Assembly (NCBI GenBank): GCA_030627085.1
Contig: DAOUSS010000011.1
Coordinates: 1 to 17,783 of the forward strand
Origin: Candidatus Stahliibacteriota bacterium
GTDB taxonomy: Bacteria; Hydrothermota; UBA3073
DNA length: 17,783 nt
Direction of reading: 5' to 3'
Part shown: piece after piece, positions 14,343 through 17,783 of the stretch
Numbering within the stretch: position 1 is the stretch's first letter
Layout of the letters: every line of letters starts with the position of its first letter
Position numbers and translations under genes: made by a program
Notes under the pieces: generated by a model
What the model was told of the DNA's origin: nothing
Databases searched by the model: none
Seen by the model: the letters and a program-made list of their open reading frames with translations, nothing else

Positions 14343-14611
14343 ATTTTAGATTACAGATTGTAGATTGTAGTATTATTTACCATAAAGGGCACAAAGTTCA
14401 CAAAGATTGAAGATTAGAAGATTTTTCACCACCAAGGCACGAAGACACAAAGAGCAGATTTTAGATTACAGATTGAAGATTGTAGTTAGAATCGTGGTTG
14501 ACACAGCTGTGTCGCCATCGGGAGGTAACTCCCGACGGCACGAAATTTCTTACTCTTTGTGTCCTTTGTGAACTTTGTGGTAAATTGTGCTAGCACGGTT
14601 AAAACCGTGCC
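14343..14611. repeat. Dispersed repeats between dnaN and hutU, with hairpins
   Basis: From the hutU side: GATTACA/GATTGTA heptamers (14349-14370), a 44-base block GATTGTAGTATT...CACAAAGA (14363-14406), CACCAAGG/CACGAAGA/CACAAAGA words (14427-14453), GATTACA/GATTGAA again (14464-14485), the palindrome GACACAGCTGTGTC (14500-14513), the hairpin TCGGGAG-GTAA-CTCCCGA (14518-14535) with a GNRA-type loop, CTTTGTG words (14553-14580), and the GCACGG REP hairpin (14593-14615). There is no T-tailed terminator. Confidence 0.7.
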
Positions 14612-14615
14612 CTAC
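14593..14615. repeat. REP-like hairpin overlapping the dnaN stop codon
   Basis: On the - strand GTAG (14615-14612) then GCACGGTTTTAACCGTGC (14610-14593). The UAG stop of dnaN is the TAG of the foot. The arrangement is base-for-base the same as at 3184-3206. Confidence 0.8.
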
Positions 14616-15697
14616 AACACAACGGGCATGAGGAGATATATTATCTCTTCTCCCTCAGCCTGCTTCTCGGGAAGGAATATGCCTGCATGCACACCATCCT
14701 TCAACAGCAGCTTTACATTCTCTGTCTCTATCCTTGAAAGAATCTCAGAGAGATAGGTGATATTGTAACCGACATCAAACTCCTCCCCTTCATATTTACA
14801 ATCAAGTTCTTCGTTTGATTCACCCACCTCTGACACCGCCCTCACAGACACCTTGTCCGGGGATATTCGCAACTTCACCATTCTGGTGAGTGGATCCGAC
14901 ATAACATTTGCCCTCTTCAGGGCACTAGCAAACTCTGCCTTGTTGATGAGGACTATCCGGGTGTTATCCTGAGGGATAACCCCCTCATAATCAGGGAACT
15001 CCCCCTCAACCAGCCTTGATGCAAAAACAGTATTTTCTGTAGAGAAACCTATCGTTTGTTCTTCTATTCTGATTTCTACATTGCCCGCGAGCCTGCTGGC
15101 AAATCTTGCTGCCTTCTCACTTATGATTGCGCTCTGATCCAAATTGAACTCTCCTTTCTTCTCTACGAAGGCAAGTCTGTGCCCATCCGTAGCAACCATG
15201 CGTAAATAATCCTTCTTCACATCAAGAAGCACCCCCTGTGGAGCAGGTGAGTATGTCTCTTTTGACACGGCAAATACGGTAAGATCAATAATTCTTCTCA
15301 GAAGTTCGCCATCAAGTATAAATTTTATCCCTTCCTTCACGCTGATAATTGCCGGATACTCATCCCTCGGTATTGATTGGAGTTTATAGTTCCCTTTTCC
15401 AGATTTAATTGACACTGCTGTCTCTCCGCTTTCAACCTTCACCTCACCTTCTGGTAACTCTCTCACTATATCGTAAAATCTCCTTCCCGGCATAGTGGTC
15501 TCGCCATCTTTTTCAACTGCTGCATCACCAATCGCAGTCACAGCCATCTCTGTGTCCTGTCCTGTTATATAGACCCTGCCTGCCTTTGCTTCTACAAGCA
15601 CATTGGAGTATACAGGGATACTACTCCTCTCCGGCACCACAGGATGAACAGAATAGAGCATATTCATCAATTCTTTTCTGTCAAACTTTATCCTCAT
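14612..15697 (-). CDS. dnaN: DNA polymerase III subunit beta (sliding clamp)
   Basis: DnaN forms the ring-shaped dimer that holds the replicative polymerase on DNA. The protein has 361 residues, typical of the three-domain clamp: it opens MRIKFDRKELMNMLYSVHPVVP, has ITGQDTEMAVTA in domain 1, LRMVATDGHRLAFVEKK in domain 2, EFPDYEGVIPQ at the start of domain 3, and ends IIYLLMPVVL, the usual hydrophobic C-terminus beneath the client-binding pocket. A GGAGGT Shine-Dalgarno precedes the ATG. Neither dnaA nor recF is adjacent, unlike the common origin-proximal arrangement. The UAG stop lies in a REP-like hairpin. The best promoter is about 330 bases upstream at 16028-16056, with only repeats between. 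Confidence 0.97.
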   Translation of the reverse strand: MRIKFDRKELMNMLYSVHPVVPERSSIPVYSNVLVEAKAGRVYITGQDTEMAVTAIGDAAVEKDGETTMPGRRFYDIVRELPEGEVKVESGETAVSIKSGKGNYKLQSIPRDEYPAIISVKEGIKFILDGELLRRIIDLTVFAVSKETYSPAPQGVLLDVKKDYLRMVATDGHRLAFVEKKGEFNLDQSAIISEKAARFASRLAGNVEIRIEEQTIGFSTENTVFASRLVEGEFPDYEGVIPQDNTRIVLINKAEFASALKRANVMSDPLTRMVKLRISPDKVSVRAVSEVGESNEELDCKYEGEEFDVGYNITYLSEILSRIETENVKLLLKDGVHAGIFLPEKQAEGEEIIYLLMPVVL

Positions 15698-15700
15698 AAG

Positions 15701-15706
15701 ACCTCC
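15701..15706 (-). promoter_or_regulatory. Shine-Dalgarno site of dnaN
   Basis: GGAGGT, three bases before the ATG at 15697. It is the second strong ribosome binding site of the window. Confidence 0.8.
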
Positions 15707-15851
15707 AGGTTATAATTGAAGATTGACAATTGACGATTGAAGATTACAGATTGTAGTATTATTTACCACAAAGGGCACAAAGTTCACAAAGAAATGAATA
15801 GTTGTCATTGTGTCTTAGCGTCAATAACATAATTACTCAATTACTTAATGA

Positions 15852-15906
15852 CCTGTGTCAGGAGGGATACCAAAGGTCGCCGTAAGGCAACTCCTGACAC
15901 CACAGG
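15852..15906. repeat. Long hairpin with inner GCC-GTAA-GGC hairpin
   Basis: GTGTCAGGAG (15855-15864) pairs with CTCCTGACAC (15891-15900); outside it CCT (15852-15854) can pair with AGG (15904-15906). Inside lies GCC-GTAA-GGC (15879-15888), a GNRA-type loop. It looks like one palindrome inserted in the apex of another and would be transcribed in the dnaN leader. Confidence 0.65.
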
Positions 15907-15925
15907 AATAATCCCCAGATTGTAC

Positions 15926-15949
15926 GGGCGAACGGCTGTTCGCCCCTAC
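15926..15949. repeat. REP-like hairpin, GGGCGAAC stem
   Basis: GGGCGAAC (15926-15933), GGCT, GTTCGCCC (15938-15945), with the GTAG foot on the - strand at 15946-15949. Relative to 4922-4941 the arm pair changes from GAAT/ATTC to GAAC/GTTC, a compensatory change. Confidence 0.8.
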
Positions 15950-16027
15950 GCTTTACGCCTTCCGATAACTGATTACTGATAACCGATCACCATATTCTTT
16001 GTGTCTTCGTGGTAAGTCTTTCTTCTC

Positions 16028-16056
16028 ATTATAACATAAAAAATACAAAAATGCAA
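16028..16056 (-). promoter_or_regulatory. Sigma-70-type promoter directed toward dnaN
   Basis: On the - strand TTGCAT (16056-16051), a 17-base AT-rich spacer, and TATAAT (16033-16028). Transcription would start near 16021. It is flanked by repeats but is itself not repeat sequence. The only gene downstream is dnaN, about 325 bases away. Confidence 0.7.
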
Positions 16057-16125
16057 GTATTTTTTTATACCACCACTGATGCACAAAGACACCACTTAGA
16101 ATGCCCAATGACTATTGACAATTGA

Positions 16126-17484
16126 CTATTGACTATGTAACCACTTCCTTTTTATGTACGAGATTGCCTCCTCCTTTGTCTTTATATTGCCAAGCGTCCT
16201 TTCTTCCTCCACCATAGAGAGAATCTCGCCAAATATGATGCCGGGTGTAAGTCCAAGCGCTATCAGATCATCACCCGTTATAAGTCTCTTCTTCATCTTC
16301 TCTTTTTTCGTCATGACCTCTGTCGCATCCCTGACTATCCGCTGAAGCCCGTCACCAATACAACCTGCGGATGCTACCGCATCGGAGAGAGCAAGGAGAA
16401 GAAGCCCGGGTGTGTCCCTGCCGCATACCGATACGAGCCTTACGATTGCCCTTCTGGTATAATATGGATCGGAGGCAAGGAGATGAGGCCTCATATGATA
16501 TCTTATTAGCGTTGTAATAATGGATATCTCCTCGTTAGAGAGTCTCAATCCACCTTTCACTATATCTACCCCCACCTTCTCATGCCCGTAAAAGTGCACT
16601 CTCCCATCTGTAACCTCGTATGTTTGTGGCTTGCCTATATCGTGGAGAAGGCAGGAGAGTTTCAATACTGCTCTGTTATTTTTATAGTACTCCCTGAATA
16701 TCTCGGGGTGCGGTAGAGAATCTATTTTCAGTTCTTCAAGCGCCCTGACTGTATTTATGGAGTGATGAACAAGATCACCGTAAGGTTTATTCTGTGGCAC
16801 ACCTTCAAGGGAGGAGAACCCGGGGATTACCTCACAAAGCACCCCCATATCTGCCATCTCCTTCAGGGTATGCCAGGAACTCTCTGCCTCTCCGTCGGCT
16901 GACGGATCAAGGATGAAGAAGACCTCGGTCTTTATCCTCTCTTTTGCAATATCTTTCAGTAGATATGCAACCCTTGCAATCGTATATCTGGTTTTTTTCT
17001 CTATAGAAAATCCGTAGAGACTCTTGAATCTGAAAGCACGGAGCACTCTCAAGGCGTCATCGCTCAAGTTCTCTTCCCTTACCGCCCTGATTATCCCCTT
17101 TCTCAGATCTGCTCTACCGCCAAACGGGTCTATAATTCGAGATGATGGCAGTCTCATAGCCATAGAATTTATGGTGAAGTCCCTTCTTGCAAGGTCGCTC
17201 TCTATACTAATTCCGCCATTGAAATCAAATATGAGATCCCCAAGCACAACCCTCGCTTCATCCCTCGCCTCGTCAAGCAATATAAACCTTCCACCCTTTC
17301 TTCTCTGGAAGTATCGGGCAAATTCTACTCCGTTGCCTATAACAAACACATCAAGGTCCTTTGTCTCCCTTCCGAGCAGAAGATCCCGTATTGTGCCACC
17401 AACGAGGTAGACCGCTCTCTCTATATAGAGGTCAGATAAGGACGATATTATATCCCTTATGTTATTGGTTAACTTGATAGGCAT
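16126..17484 (-). CDS. cca: CCA tRNA nucleotidyltransferase / poly(A) polymerase family, HD domain
   Basis: A class II nucleotidyltransferase of 452 residues that adds CCA (or A) to tRNA 3' ends. Seen: VYLVGGTIRDLLLGRETKDLDVFV (26-48) with metal-binding Asp43 and Asp45, RRDFTINSMA (100-109), IIDPFGG (117-123), DDALRVLRAFRF (142-153) and KERIKTE (181-187), followed by an HD-type domain with LLHDIGKPQTY (279-289) and HFYGHEKVG (297-305). The encoded tRNA-Thr lacks CCA, so a CCA-adding enzyme is needed; whether this one adds CCA or only A cannot be told by eye. Residues 193-201 (DPSADGEAE) interrupt the stretch after FFIL and are encoded by a palindrome nearly identical to that in glmM. The stop codon and last residues (HSQ) lie in a GACTATT heptamer repeat. 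No Shine-Dalgarno. Confidence 0.92.
   Translation of the reverse strand: MPIKLTNNIRDIISSLSDLYIERAVYLVGGTIRDLLLGRETKDLDVFVIGNGVEFARYFQRRKGGRFILLDEARDEARVVLGDLIFDFNGGISIESDLARRDFTINSMAMRLPSSRIIDPFGGRADLRKGIIRAVREENLSDDALRVLRAFRFKSLYGFSIEKKTRYTIARVAYLLKDIAKERIKTEVFFILDPSADGEAESSWHTLKEMADMGVLCEVIPGFSSLEGVPQNKPYGDLVHHSINTVRALEELKIDSLPHPEIFREYYKNNRAVLKLSCLLHDIGKPQTYEVTDGRVHFYGHEKVGVDIVKGGLRLSNEEISIITTLIRYHMRPHLLASDPYYTRRAIVRLVSVCGRDTPGLLLLALSDAVASAGCIGDGLQRIVRDATEVMTKKEKMKKRLITGDDLIALGLTPGIIFGEILSMVEEERTLGNIKTKEEAISYIKRKWLHSQ
16891..16906. repeat. 16-bp hairpin palindrome inside cca encoding PSADG
   Basis: TCCGTC-GGCT-GACGGA. Read on the coding strand as GAT-CCG-TCA-GCC-GAC-GGA it encodes D-PSADG. 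With the base before it, 16 of 17 bases match the coding-strand palindrome in glmM (8978-8995), in the same frame. Confidence 0.8.
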
Positions 17485-17635
17485 TTTATGATTGCAGATT
17501 TTAGATTGTGGGCGAATGGCAATTCGCCCCTACGGGATTGTTCACCACAAAGTCCACAAAGATTGCTAATTTTGTATTGCTAATTGATAATTGAATATTT
17601 TAATTACCCAATGCCGTCTTATCGCGACCGGGACA
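17485..17635. repeat. Dispersed repeats upstream of cca, with REP hairpin
   Basis: The REP-like hairpin GGGCGAAT/ATTCGCCC (17510-17529) has GTAG on the - strand at 17530-17533. CACAAAG words follow (17541-17563), then TTGCTAATT/TTGATAATTGAA words (about 17565-17600), then TAATTACCCAATG. No promoter for cca is recognised, and no Shine-Dalgarno. Confidence 0.65.
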
Positions 17636-17764
17636 GGCTGTGCAAAAAGTCAAATTACAACATGGTAGTCGCAACTTTTAAGTTGCGCAAATTGAATCCA
17701 GAACAGCATCTTCTATTCGCAGACTGAAGTCTGCGGCTACCAGATCCCTACTTTTTGCACAACC
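17636..17764. mobile_element. 129-bp element with 15-bp inverted ends enclosing two hairpins
   Basis: GGCTGTGCAAAAAGT (17636-17650) and ACTTTTTGCACAACC (17750-17764) are inverted repeats with one mismatch. Inside are CGCAACTT/AAGTTGCG (17670-17687) with GTAG at 17665-17668, and CGCAGACT/AGTCTGCG (17718-17735) with GTAG on the - strand at 17737-17740. No open reading frame and no clear target duplication. A further partial hairpin arm (GCGGCTACC) begins at 17775 and is cut by the window end. Confidence 0.6.
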
Positions 17765-17783
17765 ACTAAAGATTGCGGCTACC

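Larger units (their letters stand above)
15698..16027. repeat. Repeat-filled presumed 5' leader of dnaN
   Basis: After the Shine-Dalgarno come heptamers GATTGAA, GATTGAC, AATTGAC, GATTGAA, GATTACA, GATTGTA (about 15717-15755). Then come the 44-base block shared with the hutU upstream region (15749-15792), TAGCGTCAATAA and TAATTACT octamers (15818-15850), a long hairpin (15852-15906), a REP hairpin (15926-15949), heptamers GATAACT, GATTACT, GATAACC, GATCACC (15963-15990), and CTTTGTG/CTTCGTG words (15997-16013). No gene is seen. Confidence 0.7.

Noticed and set aside
15709..15714. TATAAC on the - strand just before the dnaN Shine-Dalgarno as a -10 box
   Set aside because: No -35 element lies 16-18 bases upstream, and a start there would fall in the Shine-Dalgarno.

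Overview
This window looks like chromosomal DNA of an uncultured, probably Gram-negative bacterium. A secreted protein ends in a 'QNYPNPF' C-terminal sorting-type domain of the kind common in candidate phylum WOR-3 (Stahlbacteria), Cloacimonadota, Marinimicrobia and other FCB-like lineages. An outer-membrane-type protein carries a ComEA-like helix-hairpin-helix, and the phosphoglucosamine mutase is of the archaeal-like type. The phylum assignment is an inference from this combination; no rRNA is present.

Layout. Three genes run on the + strand from the left: recA, a secreted helix-hairpin-helix/beta-barrel protein, and UDP-glucose 6-dehydrogenase. From 4993 to 17484 everything is on the - strand. 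Reading in the direction of transcription (right to left) the order is: CCA-adding enzyme/poly(A) polymerase family protein, dnaN (sliding clamp), hutU (urocanate hydratase), nfi (endonuclease V), a 5'-truncated secreted OB-fold protein, tRNA-Phe(GAA), tRNA-Thr(CGU), glmM-like mutase, glmS and plsY. The genes are housekeeping: DNA repair and replication (recA, nfi, dnaN), tRNA maturation, and envelope precursors (ugd, plsY, glmS, glmM). There is no tight operon; almost every gene is separated from the next by 100-400 bp.

The unusual part is the DNA between the genes. Nearly all of it is repetitive, in three intermixed layers. (1) REP-like hairpins with GTAG at the foot and stems that vary but stay self-complementary. 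(2) Degenerate quasi-tandem 7-9-mers, such as GATTACA/GATTGAA/GATTGTA, TAATKACC and CACAAAGRN. (3) Small nested palindromes of the type CCTGTCGGTAGACAGG, which sit inside other repeats. A related palindrome, ATCCGTCAGCYGACGGA, lies inside two essential-type genes (glmM and cca) in the same reading frame, adding the peptide PSADG to both proteins. Two genes (the helix-hairpin-helix gene and dnaN) take their UAG stop from the edge of the same hairpin. Two short terminal-inverted-repeat elements (9328-9394 and 17636-17764) are also present. Coding sequences look intact except for the 5'-truncated secreted protein and a probable micro-ORF remnant behind recA.

The best candidate for something undescribed is this repeat ecology: a REP-type hairpin population, nested palindromes able to enter coding sequence in frame, and repeats that supply gene ends. 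No transposase or RAYT gene lies in the window.
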